A stretch of DNA of 64,000 bases from assembly GCF_000948975.2 (NCBI RefSeq), contig NZ_CP059735.1:3038001-3102000 (forward strand), given 5' to 3'. The stretch is from Thalassomonas actiniarum (GTDB lineage: Bacteria > Pseudomonadota > Gammaproteobacteria > Enterobacterales > Alteromonadaceae). Numbering within the stretch: position 1 is the stretch's first letter; each line of letters begins with the position of its first letter. Shown piece by piece: positions 18,952 to 30,473 of the stretch. The translations under genes and the position numbers were made by a program. Below the pieces are notes generated by a model, which saw only the letters and a list, made by a program, of their open reading frames with translations, was not told where the DNA came from and ran no database searches.

Positions 18952-19782
18952 ATGACTGTCAGTACGAATGCAGTAACAATGGCGATAGCAAATGATGACG
19001 AGCAAACGCTTTTTTATCAGCAACAGGCGAATGAAGTTGCTTTATTTGAGCATGCCTACCAGCATGAATTACCGGTACTGATCAAAGGCCCTACCGGTTG
19101 CGGGAAAACCCGGTTTGTTGCCCATATGGCGCAAAAGCTCAATAAACCCCTTTATACCGTGTCTTGTCACGATGATTTAACCGCTGCCGATTTAGTCGGC
19201 AGGCACCTGATTGGTCCGCAAGGTACTTACTGGCAGGACGGTCCTTTAACCCGGGCGGTCAGGGAAGGGGGCATTTGTTATCTCGATGAAATTGTCGAGG
19301 CGCGTAAAGACACCACTGTGGTTTTGCATCCTTTGGCGGATGATCGCCGGGTGCTGCCGCTGGAGCGTACCGGGGAATTGCTCACCGCCGCCCCCGGTTT
19401 TATGCTGGTGGTTTCTTATAACCCGGGTTACCAGAATTTATTAAAAGGTATGAAGCCCAGTACCCGCCAGCGTTTTGTTGCCTTAAGGTTCGAATACCCG
19501 GGCAGTGACGTTGAGCAGCAAATTCTTATTAAAGAAGGGGGCGCCACGCCGCATTTAGCCAATAAACTGGTAGAGCTTGCCCATGCGCTGCGCCGCCTGG
19601 AGCAAAATGACCTGGACGAAGGTGCCTCTACCCGGTTATTGATTTATGCCGCGAAAATGATTTCCAGCGGCATGCACCCGTTAGATGTTTGCCGCTCTTG
19701 CCTGGCGGAGCCGCTGTCGGATGATCCGCAAACGGTGGCGGCGCTGATGGATGTGGCGAAAATCTACTTTGATGAGTCATAG
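18952..19782 (+). CDS. norQ: NorQ/CbbQ-family MoxR AAA+ ATPase
   Basis: AAA+ chaperone of the CbbQ/NirQ/NorQ group, needed for activation of nitric-oxide reductase, probably iron insertion into NorB. The protein has 276 residues. Walker A is GPTGCGKT (46-53), Walker B ends in CYLDE (about 109-113), and the family's STRLLIYAAKMI C-terminal region is present. ATG 18952 is preferred over an upstream in-frame GTG at 18946 because AAAGAG lies about 6 nt before the ATG. A perfect FNR/NNR box lies upstream. The usual VWA partner norD does not follow; a small membrane protein does. Confidence 0.88.
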   Translation: MTVSTNAVTMAIANDDEQTLFYQQQANEVALFEHAYQHELPVLIKGPTGCGKTRFVAHMAQKLNKPLYTVSCHDDLTAADLVGRHLIGPQGTYWQDGPLTRAVREGGICYLDEIVEARKDTTVVLHPLADDRRVLPLERTGELLTAAPGFMLVVSYNPGYQNLLKGMKPSTRQRFVALRFEYPGSDVEQQILIKEGGATPHLANKLVELAHALRRLEQNDLDEGASTRLLIYAAKMISSGMHPLDVCRSCLAEPLSDDPQTVAALMDVAKIYFDES

Positions 19783-19912
19783 GCGCTAAGGCGCCTCAGG
19801 CGACGCTTCGAGAGGTTCGGGGCGTCTTTTAGCAAATCAAATGAATATGTACAGCGGTAAGGGAAACCGTTTTTCCCCGGTATCAGTCCGGGGCAGTCAA
19901 TAAGGAAACTCG

Positions 19913-20269
19913 ATGTCAGTAGCTTCATCTTCTTCAGCCAAACGCCTGGCGATTATCAGCCAGTCCCTCTATCTTGCCAATTTATTGCTCTTGCCCGGGG
20001 TCTGTTTTCTGGTGTTAGTGTGGTTTTTTCTTCGCTTTAAACACCGGAGAAACTGGGCCCGCATCCATGTATATCGGGCGTTGCAGCTATCCCTGCTTGC
20101 CGGTGGCTTGTTGGTGATTATGCCGCTTATCTATATGACCTTCTCTGCCAGCATGCAATTGTCCCTGATGATGGTCATCTTATACTTTGTTACTATGCAT
20201 GCCGCCCTGGTGCTGCTCGGCATGCTGAATTTGTCCCGGGCGATGGCGAAAAAACTGCCCATTTTTTAA
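19913..20269 (+). CDS. Small membrane protein of the nor locus, function unknown
   Basis: A 118-residue protein with three hydrophobic helices (about SLYLANLLLLPGVCFLVLVW, ALQLSLLAGGLLVIMPLIYM and LSLMMVILYFVTMHAALVLL) separated by a basic FLRFKHRRNWARIHVYRA loop. TAAGGA precedes the ATG at 19913. It lies between norQ and norC, in the place where other bacteria have norD or norE. I do not recognise the family. Position suggests a role in NO reductase assembly or NO response, but this is inference from context only. Confidence 0.7.
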   Translation: MSVASSSSAKRLAIISQSLYLANLLLLPGVCFLVLVWFFLRFKHRRNWARIHVYRALQLSLLAGGLLVIMPLIYMTFSASMQLSLMMVILYFVTMHAALVLLGMLNLSRAMAKKLPIF

Positions 20270-20379
20270 TGCCGGTTTTTCACTGGCGGCCAATCCTGCC
20301 GTTTACGTTTGTCTGTCTCGGTTAATAACGGTCGGGCGCTTCTTGTCCCTTCATAAAAAATGATCATTCTGTCGGGAAT

Positions 20380-20415
20380 AAAACCCTTATAAACCCTAGT
20401 ATTTATAAGGGTTTT
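20380..20415 (+). terminator. Strong hairpin terminator between norQ unit and norCB
   Basis: A 14-bp perfect stem (AAAACCCTTATAAA, 20380-20393, with its complement at 20402-20415) and an 8-nt loop. A residues on one side and T residues on the other make it potentially bidirectional. It separates the norQ transcript from the norCB promoter. Confidence 0.75.
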
Positions 20416-20520
20416 GGCCGTGTAAAAAGGCTTTTTTGCCCCGTATTATTTCGCCATTTTTTGACATGGCGCAAGGTTCTTTTTTATTAGCGATCCCTTT
20501 TGAAATACTCATTTAAAAAC

Positions 20521-20534
20521 TTGATTTCCATCAA
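20521..20534 (+). promoter_or_regulatory. FNR/NNR-type box upstream of norCB
   Basis: TTGATTTCCATCAA is a second perfect TTGAT-N4-ATCAA palindrome. A TATGCT at 20557-20562 is spaced like a -10 element for activation from a site centred near -41, predicting transcription from about 20569. That supports translation from 20603 rather than from an upstream ATG at 20558. Confidence 0.85.
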
Positions 20535-20602
20535 TATCGTGCCGGCAAAAGAGGATTATGCTTGCTCTCGCTTTATTCATTTTCTTATTTAAGGAAAACA
20601 AC

Positions 20603-22446
<1,844 letters not shown>

Positions 22447-22477
22447 TAATTGGATAGCTTTACCTTAGCAAGCAAAA

Positions 22478-22504
22478 AACCGTGGCAGTGCCGCGGTTTT
22501 TTTT
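22478..22504 (+). terminator. Rho-independent terminator after norCB
   Basis: A 9-bp stem with one G-U pair (AACCGTGGC 22478-22486 and GCCGCGGTT 22490-22498), a 3-nt loop and a run of eight T residues. Confidence 0.9.
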
Positions 22505-22680
22505 GTCTGTGGCAACATGGGGCTAAGCATCAGAACCCGGGACAAATCAGGCTTGTGCCGGGGGCTAACCAGGCTCAATGATAAATTGTCATGAGCGTTA
22601 AAATCGGGAAGGGGTTGTTGCAATCTCAACAGGAACTGATATTTTACGGCATGCTTCTTTTGATTAATCCCATAAAAATA

Positions 22681-23943
22681 ATGAAATTATTATCTAAGAA
22701 ATCATATCTGCTACTTTTCATTTGTTTTTTTAGCCCTTTTTCCGCATTTGCACAAACACAAGCTAATGAGCCGGGCAAGAGTTATCTCTATCAGCTGATC
22801 AATAGCCGCTTGGGCTATATGCAGGCGGTGGCCCTGTATAAATGGCAACATCAACGGGCCATTGAAGATTCAGCAAGAGAGCAGGTGGTTATTGAGAAAA
22901 GTGTCGCCAAGGCCATGGAACAAGGGCTAACGTCAGAAGAGATCACGCCGTTTTTTCAAATACAAATCACCTTAGCGAAAAAAATCCAGGCTTACTACCA
23001 CAAGCGTTGGAGCGGGCACGGGGTGCCGACCCAGCTATTGTTACCCGAGAATGCCCCCTCCCTTGAAAAAATCCGTGCCGAGCTGATCAGCTTAGGGGCT
23101 GATATTATTACCCGTTTGGCGGCAACAGATAGCAGTAAAGCAAGCCATGATTTTGAGCAATTTAAGCAAGTTGTTCAGCACGCTGCGCTGGATATAAATG
23201 ATAAGGCGGCCTTATTTAAGGCACTGTCCCGGATTAAACCACAGCCTTATGCCAGCCGCTTAGATCGCATTCTCTCGGAAAAAATTCTCTATGTCGGTAC
23301 TACCGGGGATTACCGGCCGTTTTCATTTTATGCTGACAATAAAAGGGCCGGTATCGATATAGTACTCGCCCGCGATTTAGCCCGGACTCTGGGGGCCAGC
23401 GCCGTTTTTCTTCCTACCAGTTGGCCTGGGTTATTAGCTGATCTTGGCACCGGGCAATACGATATTATGATGAGCGGCATCTCGAAAAAGCTGTTTCGCC
23501 AGCAGCTTGGTCTGTTCTCTGACAGTTACCATAGTGGCGGTAAAACGCCGATTTCCCTGTGCCGAAAAAAGCATCAATATAATTCCCTGGAGAAAATAGA
23601 TCATCCGCAGACCCGGCTTATCGTCAATAAGGGGGGGACCAATCAGCGCTTTGTCAATCAGCATATCAAACAGGCACAGGTACTTGTCCATGGGGATAAT
23701 ACCACGGTGTTTGAGCAAATTTTAGCGGGCAGGGCGGATGTGATGATCACCGATAAAATAGAGGTGGCGGTGCAGGCGAAAAACCATCCTCAGCTATGCG
23801 GCACTATGAATGGCACCTTAAGTTATTCTGCCAAGGCTTTTTTGCTGGGCAGGGATCTGATCTGGCTTGAATATGTCGATACCTGGCTTGAGCAGGTGAA
23901 AAATGACGGCACCCTTAAACAGGTCTTTGAGCAATATCTGTAA
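22681..23943 (+). CDS. Exported chorismate mutase-cyclohexadienyl dehydratase fusion
   Basis: A 420-residue protein with a signal peptide (MKLLSKKSYLLLFICFF, cleaved near AFAQ). The first half (about 30-180) resembles AroQ-gamma periplasmic chorismate mutase: LINSRLGYMQAVALYKW, then AIEDSAREQVV and a helix with TPFFQIQI. The second half (about 200-420) resembles PheC cyclohexadienyl dehydratase: YVGTTGDYRPFSFY, TSWPGLLADL, YDIMMSGIS, VNKGGTNQRF, GRADVMITD and HPQLCG. Together they would turn chorismate into phenylpyruvate outside the cytoplasm. Longer in-frame starts at 22591 and 22651 would bury the signal peptide, so ATG 22681 is preferred. Confidence 0.8.
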   Translation: MKLLSKKSYLLLFICFFSPFSAFAQTQANEPGKSYLYQLINSRLGYMQAVALYKWQHQRAIEDSAREQVVIEKSVAKAMEQGLTSEEITPFFQIQITLAKKIQAYYHKRWSGHGVPTQLLLPENAPSLEKIRAELISLGADIITRLAATDSSKASHDFEQFKQVVQHAALDINDKAALFKALSRIKPQPYASRLDRILSEKILYVGTTGDYRPFSFYADNKRAGIDIVLARDLARTLGASAVFLPTSWPGLLADLGTGQYDIMMSGISKKLFRQQLGLFSDSYHSGGKTPISLCRKKHQYNSLEKIDHPQTRLIVNKGGTNQRFVNQHIKQAQVLVHGDNTTVFEQILAGRADVMITDKIEVAVQAKNHPQLCGTMNGTLSYSAKAFLLGRDLIWLEYVDTWLEQVKNDGTLKQVFEQYL

Positions 23944-24065
23944 ACGTTAGCAGCGACAAATCTGCGTTTAACATTTGTCTCTTGTGTACGGCTTGATTAA
24001 AATAAGCGGCCAAAATCTATGTCGGCTTTTCATGAGAAAAGTCTCTACAGGAAAGAAAAGAATTC

Positions 24066-25451
24066 ATGGCGAAAGCAAAAACAAAAATCAGTTATGTCTG
24101 CTCGGAATGCGGCACCGATTATCCGCGCTGGCAGGGCAATTGCGGCGCCTGTAAGGCATGGAATACCATAGTTGAATTTAAGGAAGCCAAGGTCGCGACC
24201 CAGAGAACCGCGCAGACCTCGGCGGGTTATTCGGTGCAGGATACTGAGATTGAAAAACTCAGCGAAGTCTCCGATCAGCAACTGCACCGCTATAAAACCG
24301 GCAGCAGCGAGTTTGACCGGGTGTTAGGCGAAGGCATAGTACACGGCTCTGTGGTGTTGCTTTCCGGTTCACCGGGGGCGGGCAAATCAACCTTGCTTAT
24401 TGATGTCTTGTCCCGGTTGAGCCAAATTGCCCCGGCGCTTTATGTCAGCGGCGAGGAAAGTAAAAACCAGATCAAGGACAGGGGCGATCGGTTGAAGCTG
24501 GATTTAAGCAAAATTGATATCATGACCACGGGCGATATCGAGCGCATCTGCCAGGTGGCGCTGGATAGGGGTCATAAATTTCTGGTGATCGACTCCATAC
24601 AAACCATGTTTTTAACCGGCATAGATTCTTCTCCGGGTAATGTCACCCAGGTTAAAGAGTCGGCGGCTTATTTAAACCGGGCATCGAAAGAGCACGGTAT
24701 CACCACTATTATCATTGTCCATGAAACCAAAGACGGCAGCATCAGCGGCCCGCAAACCCTGAGTCATATCGGCGATGCTACTTTGCGCATAGCCCGGGAG
24801 TCGGACTCTAAATATCGCACCATTCGCGCCGATAAAAACCGTTTCGGCAGCGCCGAAGAAATCGGCACCCTGGCGATGATGGCGGACGGCCTAAAAGATG
24901 TGACCAACCCTTCGGCGATTTTTTTAGAGCACGGCAGTGTCGAAGCCTCGGGTAATATTGCCTATGCTTCGGCAGAAGGGCGCAGGACTTTATTGGTGAA
25001 CCTGCAATCTTTGGTGGATGTCAGTAACGGCGAGATCCCGCAGCGGGGCGTGGTCGGGGTGGATTATAAGCGTTTGTCCATGCTGCTGGCGGTGATGCGT
25101 AAACGCATGTCGGTGTCCATCGGTGATAATGACATTTATATCAATGTTGTCGGCGGGTTGAAGCTTAATGAAACCGGCACCGATGTGCCTATGTTGCTGG
25201 CGATGCTGTCGTCGTTTCGCGATAAGATCCTCTCCAGTAAAACCTTAGCCTTTGGCGAAGTCGGTCTTTCCGGGGAAGTGCGCCCTGTGCCTATGGGACA
25301 AGAACGTATCAAGGAAGCGATCCGTAACGGTTTTGAAATTGTGATCGTGCCCAAGAAAAATTACCATAAGAGCCTGGAAACCCAGGGGGTGAAACTTATC
25401 CCCATCAGTCAGGTTTCTGAGCTGGAAAATGTTTTTGACTTGGCTACCTGA
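24066..25451 (+). CDS. radA: DNA repair protein RadA/Sms
   Basis: RecA-like helicase that drives branch migration during recombination; 461 residues, the usual length. Domains in order are a four-cysteine zinc finger (C12, C15, C26, C29), a RecA-type ATPase with Walker A GSPGAGKST (101-109), the RadA-specific KNRFG motif in DKNRFGSAEEIG, and a Lon-protease-like C-terminal domain (about 350-461, GDNDIYINVVGGLKLNE). GGAAAGAAAAG precedes ATG 24066. All signature residues are intact. Confidence 0.96.
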   Translation: MAKAKTKISYVCSECGTDYPRWQGNCGACKAWNTIVEFKEAKVATQRTAQTSAGYSVQDTEIEKLSEVSDQQLHRYKTGSSEFDRVLGEGIVHGSVVLLSGSPGAGKSTLLIDVLSRLSQIAPALYVSGEESKNQIKDRGDRLKLDLSKIDIMTTGDIERICQVALDRGHKFLVIDSIQTMFLTGIDSSPGNVTQVKESAAYLNRASKEHGITTIIIVHETKDGSISGPQTLSHIGDATLRIARESDSKYRTIRADKNRFGSAEEIGTLAMMADGLKDVTNPSAIFLEHGSVEASGNIAYASAEGRRTLLVNLQSLVDVSNGEIPQRGVVGVDYKRLSMLLAVMRKRMSVSIGDNDIYINVVGGLKLNETGTDVPMLLAMLSSFRDKILSSKTLAFGEVGLSGEVRPVPMGQERIKEAIRNGFEIVIVPKKNYHKSLETQGVKLIPISQVSELENVFDLAT

Positions 25452-25483
25452 TAGTCAAATAACAAGAAAAAGAAGGAAACGAG

Positions 25484-25786
25484 ATGGCATATGAAATGTT
25501 AGTGGCATTAGAAGTTATTGATGATGAAAATTATCAAGCCTACCGCCAGGCGATGAAGCCGATTTTGACCACTTATGGCGGCGGATTTGGTGCCGACTTT
25601 CGTGTCTCTGAGGTGTTACTGCCGCAAGAATCGCCAAACATTAATCGGGTTTTTACCATTTATTTTCGTGATGAAGCGGCAAAAAACGACTTTTTTGCCG
25701 ACGGCGATTACCTTAAGGTCAAAGCTGAATATTTTGAAACCTCTGTGGCCAGTACCCGTATTTTAGCGAGCTACGGGCGTGAATAA
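25484..25786 (+). CDS. DUF1330-like dimeric alpha/beta-barrel protein
   Basis: A 100-residue soluble protein resembling the DUF1330/ferredoxin-like dimeric barrel group (YEMLVALEVIDDENYQAYRQAMKPILTTYGG...RVFTIYFRDEAAKNDFFADGDYLKVKAEYF). Members have no settled function; some bind small hydrophobic ligands. GAAGGAAACGAG precedes the ATG at 25484, 32 nt after radA, so it may be read from the same transcript. Confidence 0.7.
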   Translation: MAYEMLVALEVIDDENYQAYRQAMKPILTTYGGGFGADFRVSEVLLPQESPNINRVFTIYFRDEAAKNDFFADGDYLKVKAEYFETSVASTRILASYGRE

Positions 25787-25903
25787 GCACTAAGGGCTTG
25801 TTCCTGTTTAGGTATGCGGGGATGAAAAATATAGACTTACGGCTTTTATATCTGCTTTACGGTGCTATGGTGAAACTGTAGCTGCTTTTTTTCGGGGCCC
25901 TGA

Positions 25904-26641
25904 GTGAAAAAAGGTTATCTCTTAGTTGTCTGCTTGCTTGTGTCATTGACCGTCTATGGCCAATCGCCACTACAAATTAAGCTGGTGTCCGGTGATTACC
26001 CGCCTTTTACCGGTGAATTCCTGCCAGACGGCGGGCTGGTCACCCGCCTGGTACAGGTAACCTTTGCCCAGGCTTTTGACGGGGCACAAATTAAGGTGAG
26101 TTTTGAACCCTGGGCACGGGGGCTTGCCAATACCGAAAATCAGAAATATCAGGCGACCTTTCCCTATTTTCGTAACGAACAACGCGCTGCGGCATTTTAT
26201 TTTAGCGACCCTGTGATCTTTATTGAGAATGTTTTCTATCACAATCAAGCAGCGGAGGCTAAAAGCTATGACAAAAAAACAATTTGTTTGCCTTTAGGTT
26301 ATGCAAAAGGCAGTTTAGATAAGCTGATCCAAACACATGATATGACTTTGATCAGGCCGGCTTCTATGTTGCAGTGTTTTAAGATGCTGGCCAAAGCGAG
26401 GGTTGACTTTCTTGCCTGCAGTAAGCGGGTGGGGCAGTTTTTTACCGGTCATTATCCGCAGTTTCAAGGGCTGAAATTTAGCCCCTCGGGGTCTGCGATG
26501 GCGCTTGTGCCTTTGTATGCTATTTTTCCCAAGAAAAGCGGTCTTGCCATAGTGACCCGGTTTAACCTTGCCTTGCAACAACTTAAACGCTCCGGTAGCT
26601 ATCAGGAAATCCTTGATAGTTACCGAGTCGTTTTAAAATAA
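25904..26641 (+). CDS. Orphan periplasmic solute-binding protein (family 3 type)
   Basis: A 245-residue protein with a signal peptide (MKKGYLLVVCLLVSLTVYGQ) starting at GTG 25904. The mature part has the binding-protein motifs SGDYPPFTGEFLPDGGLVTRL, FEPWARGL, FPYFRNEQRAAAFYFSDP and, at the end, LQQLKRSGSYQEILDSY. It belongs to the same general family as the protein at 17954. No transporter genes are adjacent. The next gene, on the opposite strand, is a chemoreceptor, which would fit a sensory role but does not prove it. Confidence 0.75.
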   Translation: MKKGYLLVVCLLVSLTVYGQSPLQIKLVSGDYPPFTGEFLPDGGLVTRLVQVTFAQAFDGAQIKVSFEPWARGLANTENQKYQATFPYFRNEQRAAAFYFSDPVIFIENVFYHNQAAEAKSYDKKTICLPLGYAKGSLDKLIQTHDMTLIRPASMLQCFKMLAKARVDFLACSKRVGQFFTGHYPQFQGLKFSPSGSAMALVPLYAIFPKKSGLAIVTRFNLALQQLKRSGSYQEILDSYRVVLK

Positions 26642-26643
26642 AA

Positions 26644-26672
26644 TTTTTTAAAACAGCCTCCTCAATAGAGGC
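26644..26672 (-). terminator. Possible terminator of the chemoreceptor gene
   Basis: On the minus strand a short 5-bp GC stem (GCCTC/GAGGC, 26668-26672 with 26656-26660) is followed by a T-rich tract, about 40 bp past the stop codon. The stem is short, so this is tentative. Confidence 0.4.
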
Positions 26673-26713
26673 GCTTATCAGAAGTGTACCGCTTTGGCCT
26701 ATTTGTTGGCTGT

Positions 26714-29035
26714 TTATACCGTGAACTGGGCGATAGCATCATCGAGCAGTTCTGCCATCTTCTTCAAGTCATCACTCATATTGGCCTGTTTTTCGGTGCC
26801 GGAAGCTGCCTGGGTGGCAACGACACTGATGTTGGTAATCGAGCGTAAAATGTCTTCGGTGGCGACGCTTTGCTCCTCCATGGCGGTGGCGATCATGGCA
26901 TTGAGATCTTCAATATTGACCGTTGAGCGGCTGATTTCATCCAGCGCCAAGCCGGCTTTTTCTGCCTGGGAAACGCTGGCTTCACTTTGCTCCGCCCCCT
27001 GTGACATTGCCGTATTGGCATCGTCTATGCTGTTGTTTAATTTACCCACCACATCCCGGATATCTTCGGTGGAGTTTTGCACCCGTGAGGCCAGGTTCCT
27101 GACTTCTTCCGCAACTACGGTAAAACCGCGGCCATGTTCGCCGGCACGTGCCGCTTCAATTGCGGCATTAAGTGCCAGTAAATTGGTTTGCTCTGCCATA
27201 TCATTGATAACATTGACCAGGCTGGTAATCTTTTGCGACTGGTCGTTTACCTGGGTTAAAGCCTGGGATACCGAGGTGACCTGACCGGCAAGGGATTTTA
27301 TCTGGGAGATGGTGCGGTTGACTTCGTTTTTGCCGTTATTGGTGGTGGTTTCGCACGCTTTTGCCGCTTCCAGGGCTTTTTGGGTATTGGTGGAGACTTC
27401 CTTGATGGTGGCGGACATTTCGGTCATGGCCGTAGCCATCACGTCTGAGTCGCTTTGCTGATCCTGCGCCCCTGAGCTGGCCTCCTGGCTGATCACCGAC
27501 AATGAGCTGGCGGTATCGGATAGTTGCCGGGTATTTTGGGCAACGTCGGTGATCACCGAATGGATCTTATCAACAAAGCCGTTAAAGCCTTTGGCCAGCA
27601 GGCCGGTTTCATCTTTTTGGTTGGAGTTGATCCTCCGGGTGAGATCGCCGCCTGCTGCGGCAATGTCATTTAATGAGCTGACAACGGTATTAATGGGTTT
27701 GGTGATTTGTCCGGCTACCAGGTAACCGATAAAGCTGGATAGTAGCACCAGTATCAGGGTAATACCGATGGACCAATAGGTAATGGTGGTAGCCAATGCT
27801 GTTTGCGGGGCAAAGGCTTCAGCGGCGTCTATTTCACTTAAAATGGCCAGCTTTATACCCTCAATTTCCAGCGGGGCATAGGCAGACAGTACCTCGACAT
27901 TGCGGTAATCCGGGAAAATGGAAAATCCGCTTTCCCCCGACAAAGCCGCCTTAACTCCCTGACTGTCGACTTTTTGCAGGCCTATGCTGGTGCCTTTAAC
28001 CTCTATTTTACTGATTTTATCTCTGGGAACCCCGGCATTGCGCAATGCTTTCAGGTATCCGGGTTTATCATCTATCAGGAAGCGGCTGGCGGACTGCATA
28101 TAATAATCCTGATCGACTAAATAACTTTCACCGGATGTGCCCAGGCCAAAGTCCTGCCAGTTGTTATTGAAGGTCATGATGGCATTGATTTCGTCAATCG
28201 GCGCCTGGAAAATTAATACCCCGAGTTTTTCATTGTCGCTGTATATCGGTGAAGCTATAAAGGCAGCGGGGCCGTAATATGAAGGCAGATAGGGTTGGAA
28301 TGTAGAAGTTACCACATGGCCGGGTTCATTGGCCTTGTTGGCGGCGCGAAAGGCTTTACCTATGCCGCTGTTGGCATACGGTCCGTTGATTAATGAAGTG
28401 GCAAAATCGAGCTCTTTAAACACCGAATAGACAATATTGCCGGTTTTATCATCCACCAGAAAAATATCGTAATAGGCAAATTTTTGTAAGAAGTCGCGAA
28501 TATGGGGATGAAAGGTTTTATGCATGCTGCTATAGAGGCTGCCGTCGCCGGCATCGAGTAGTTTGTCTTTTTCTCCCAGCGGGTTGCTGTTAAGGGCAAT
28601 ATATTGCTGCTGCAGGGCCACGGCCCGCGGAGGCAGGTTGGCGAGCAGCTCGCGGGTATCGAGGTTTTCCCCGTCATTGATGGAATCAAAATGTTTGCCG
28701 AATTCGTTCTGGTAGTAGTTTTTTAACTCGTTCGGGTGCTCACTACGGTTAAAAGGCAGCGGGTAAGTGTCATAGGCGCGTTTAAAGTCGCGCATAGCGG
28801 ATATGATCATGCGGTCATTGGCAAAGGTTTGTACCTGACGGCGGATAATGGAAAAGTAGCGTTCTATCTGATCTTTTTTCAGACCGCGGACCGAGGTCAG
28901 GTGTTTTTCTGCTTGTTGCTGAATGACATTTCTGCCCATTTCATAAGCAATATAACCGACGGCTATGCAGGAAAGAATAACAAAGGAGGCGGTGATAGTA
29001 CCAAAAAGTAAAGACAGTTTCGCTCGAATTTTCAC
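26714..29035 (-). CDS. Methyl-accepting chemotaxis protein
   Basis: A 773-residue transmembrane chemoreceptor. One helix near the N-terminus (about 9-32) and one near 410-430 bracket a long periplasmic sensor domain of about 380 residues, in the size range of double-Cache sensors (for example [16 protein letters not shown] and [15 protein letters not shown]). A HAMP segment ([20 protein letters not shown]) and the signalling hairpin tip ([20 protein letters not shown]) follow. There is no C-terminal CheR/CheB-binding pentapeptide. The ligand is unknown. It is convergent with the solute-binding protein gene at 25904. Confidence 0.93.
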   Translation of the reverse strand: MKIRAKLSLLFGTITASFVILSCIAVGYIAYEMGRNVIQQQAEKHLTSVRGLKKDQIERYFSIIRRQVQTFANDRMIISAMRDFKRAYDTYPLPFNRSEHPNELKNYYQNEFGKHFDSINDGENLDTRELLANLPPRAVALQQQYIALNSNPLGEKDKLLDAGDGSLYSSMHKTFHPHIRDFLQKFAYYDIFLVDDKTGNIVYSVFKELDFATSLINGPYANSGIGKAFRAANKANEPGHVVTSTFQPYLPSYYGPAAFIASPIYSDNEKLGVLIFQAPIDEINAIMTFNNNWQDFGLGTSGESYLVDQDYYMQSASRFLIDDKPGYLKALRNAGVPRDKISKIEVKGTSIGLQKVDSQGVKAALSGESGFSIFPDYRNVEVLSAYAPLEIEGIKLAILSEIDAAEAFAPQTALATTITYWSIGITLILVLLSSFIGYLVAGQITKPINTVVSSLNDIAAAGGDLTRRINSNQKDETGLLAKGFNGFVDKIHSVITDVAQNTRQLSDTASSLSVISQEASSGAQDQQSDSDVMATAMTEMSATIKEVSTNTQKALEAAKACETTTNNGKNEVNRTISQIKSLAGQVTSVSQALTQVNDQSQKITSLVNVINDMAEQTNLLALNAAIEAARAGEHGRGFTVVAEEVRNLASRVQNSTEDIRDVVGKLNNSIDDANTAMSQGAEQSEASVSQAEKAGLALDEISRSTVNIEDLNAMIATAMEEQSVATEDILRSITNISVVATQAASGTEKQANMSDDLKKMAELLDDAIAQFTV

Positions 29036-29343
29036 ATTAACATCCTTGTCTGGAGTAAATAAAATCGTATTAACGAATTACTGGGTACTGCAAACTAATT
29101 TAAAGTCTAGAACAGCTTTTTAATAGCGCAAATAATGCACGGCTAAGGGATGAAAATATTGTCAATTAAAGAAAATTTTTTGTGGGGAAGTAGAGCAAAC
29201 GATTGAAATATCTTGTTAATAAAAGTATCGCGATTATTTTCCGTAATCAGTTTATTTATTATATGGTGGTGAAGGCTGTTAGCAAGCCGTCTTATTTAAT
29301 GATTTCAATACTTTATACCATTGACCACGGCAAAGGAAGAATA

Positions 29344-29778
29344 ATGAAAAATAAAATAACAACAATACTCGCTGCCTCTCTATTTGTTATGGCTTTTAGT
29401 GCCGGTGCCGATCAACATTTACTGCCCGACTGGGAAGGTCAATGGCAGGGGACTTGTCAATACACCTCCAAGGGAGGCAATGTTCACTATGATTTCCCTA
29501 TGGGACTGAATATCGCCAACCGGGGAGCACAAACGCTTAACTGGCACATCAGTTATGGTGAAGGGGAAAGCCAGCAATTAAGAAAGTACCAGTTACAGGC
29601 ACAGGATGTCGGGAGTGGCCATTATGTGGTGGATGAAAACAACGGTATCTTGATAGACAGTTATCTGGTGAATGATGCCCTGATGTCTCATTTTTCAGTT
29701 GGCACCAGCGAGTTGACCACACGTTATGAAATCAAAGGTAATGAAATGACGGTGGATATGCTCACCTTTGGCCGGTAG
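29344..29778 (+). CDS. Secreted protein of unknown function, probably cut short by an amber codon
   Basis: A 144-residue protein with a signal peptide (MKNKITTILAASLFVMAFSAGA). The mature part is beta-rich (LPDWEGQWQGTCQY, GHYVVDENNGILIDSYL), lipocalin-like in look, with one cysteine. ATG 29344 follows AAGGAAGAATA; a longer in-frame start at 29203 would bury the signal peptide. After the TAG at 29776 the same frame stays open for 27 more codons (29779-29859, TAA 29860) and reads sensibly, including a second cysteine (GRQHCLLYR). A disulfide between the two cysteines would make sense, so the natural protein may have 172 residues. Nonsense mutation, sequencing error and true end are all possible. 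Confidence 0.65.
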   Translation: MKNKITTILAASLFVMAFSAGADQHLLPDWEGQWQGTCQYTSKGGNVHYDFPMGLNIANRGAQTLNWHISYGEGESQQLRKYQLQAQDVGSGHYVVDENNGILIDSYLVNDALMSHFSVGTSELTTRYEIKGNEMTVDMLTFGR

Positions 29779-29862
29779 GAAGTACGCGGTAGCGGAGAAG
29801 CCCCTTATGTGGTGCTTGCCCATGGCTTTAACGGGCGTCAGCACTGTCTGTTATATCGTTAA

Positions 29863-30473
29863 GCGTTTATTTATGGATATCCGCCGGTTTTAGCCGGCGG
29901 ATATAGACAAATGGCCGTCTTATTTCGATGCCGGCTTGATATTTAATCACCTGACCTGTTATCCCCGTTAATGCCCTGCGTTGCCATCGAGATCAAAAAT
30001 GAGACTTGCCTGGCAACAATTTCCAGCCATTTATTAAAGCCCATGATCTCACCCGGGGCTAGTAATTCCCAGAGGTAAAAAAATTGTTAACTATCGGTAG
30101 GTACTGATAATTTTTGTCCTTATATGAAATGGTTTATTTCAGGCCGCAGCTATGTGTCTTGTTTTTGACTATCAGCTTTTCATGGCAAGGCCCCTGATCA
30201 GCACCTAAAGTGATTAGGGTTAATCTCTGTCTGTTTTGTGTAAGTGCAAAACCCAAAAAACATGACAGGGAGATAAATGGAGATAAAGAAAGCGTTTAAG
30301 AGTTCCACTGGTCTGATTTTCGGTTATTTTCCAGTAAAAATATGATTGTCGTTGTATGGATGCAACGGTTGCTGTCCCGTAATTCTCAATAGCGAAGGAG
30401 TCGCTACGGGACCGTTTCTTCCTGTCGTGTCACCTGATGTCAAACATAAACCAATATTCGATAGGAACATGTT
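29863..30473. other. Long intergenic region with two hairpins
   Basis: I see no gene in this stretch of about 610 bp. A perfect 11-bp hairpin (ATATCCGCCGG, 29877-29887 with 29894-29904) has no T run on either strand. A second, nested hairpin lies at 30374-30412, just before the leader of the next gene. The remainder is featureless to me. Confidence 0.5.
30374..30412 (+). promoter_or_regulatory. Nested hairpin in leader of the LVIVD protein gene
   Basis: GTCCCGTA (30374-30381) pairs with TACGGGAC (30405-30412), and inside it AGCGA (30391-30395) pairs with TCGCT (30401-30405 region). It lies 61 bp before the ATG at 30474 and is followed by CGTTTCTT, a weak T tract. It could be an attenuator or a boundary hairpin. 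Confidence 0.4.

Noticed and set aside
26694-27284. 196-codon open frame on the plus strand
   Set aside because: It lies entirely opposite the chemoreceptor gene and has a serine/alanine-rich shadow composition.
29203-29343. Longer in-frame start for the secreted protein
   Set aside because: It would add 47 residues in front of an evident signal peptide, and AAGGAAGA sits before the inner ATG.
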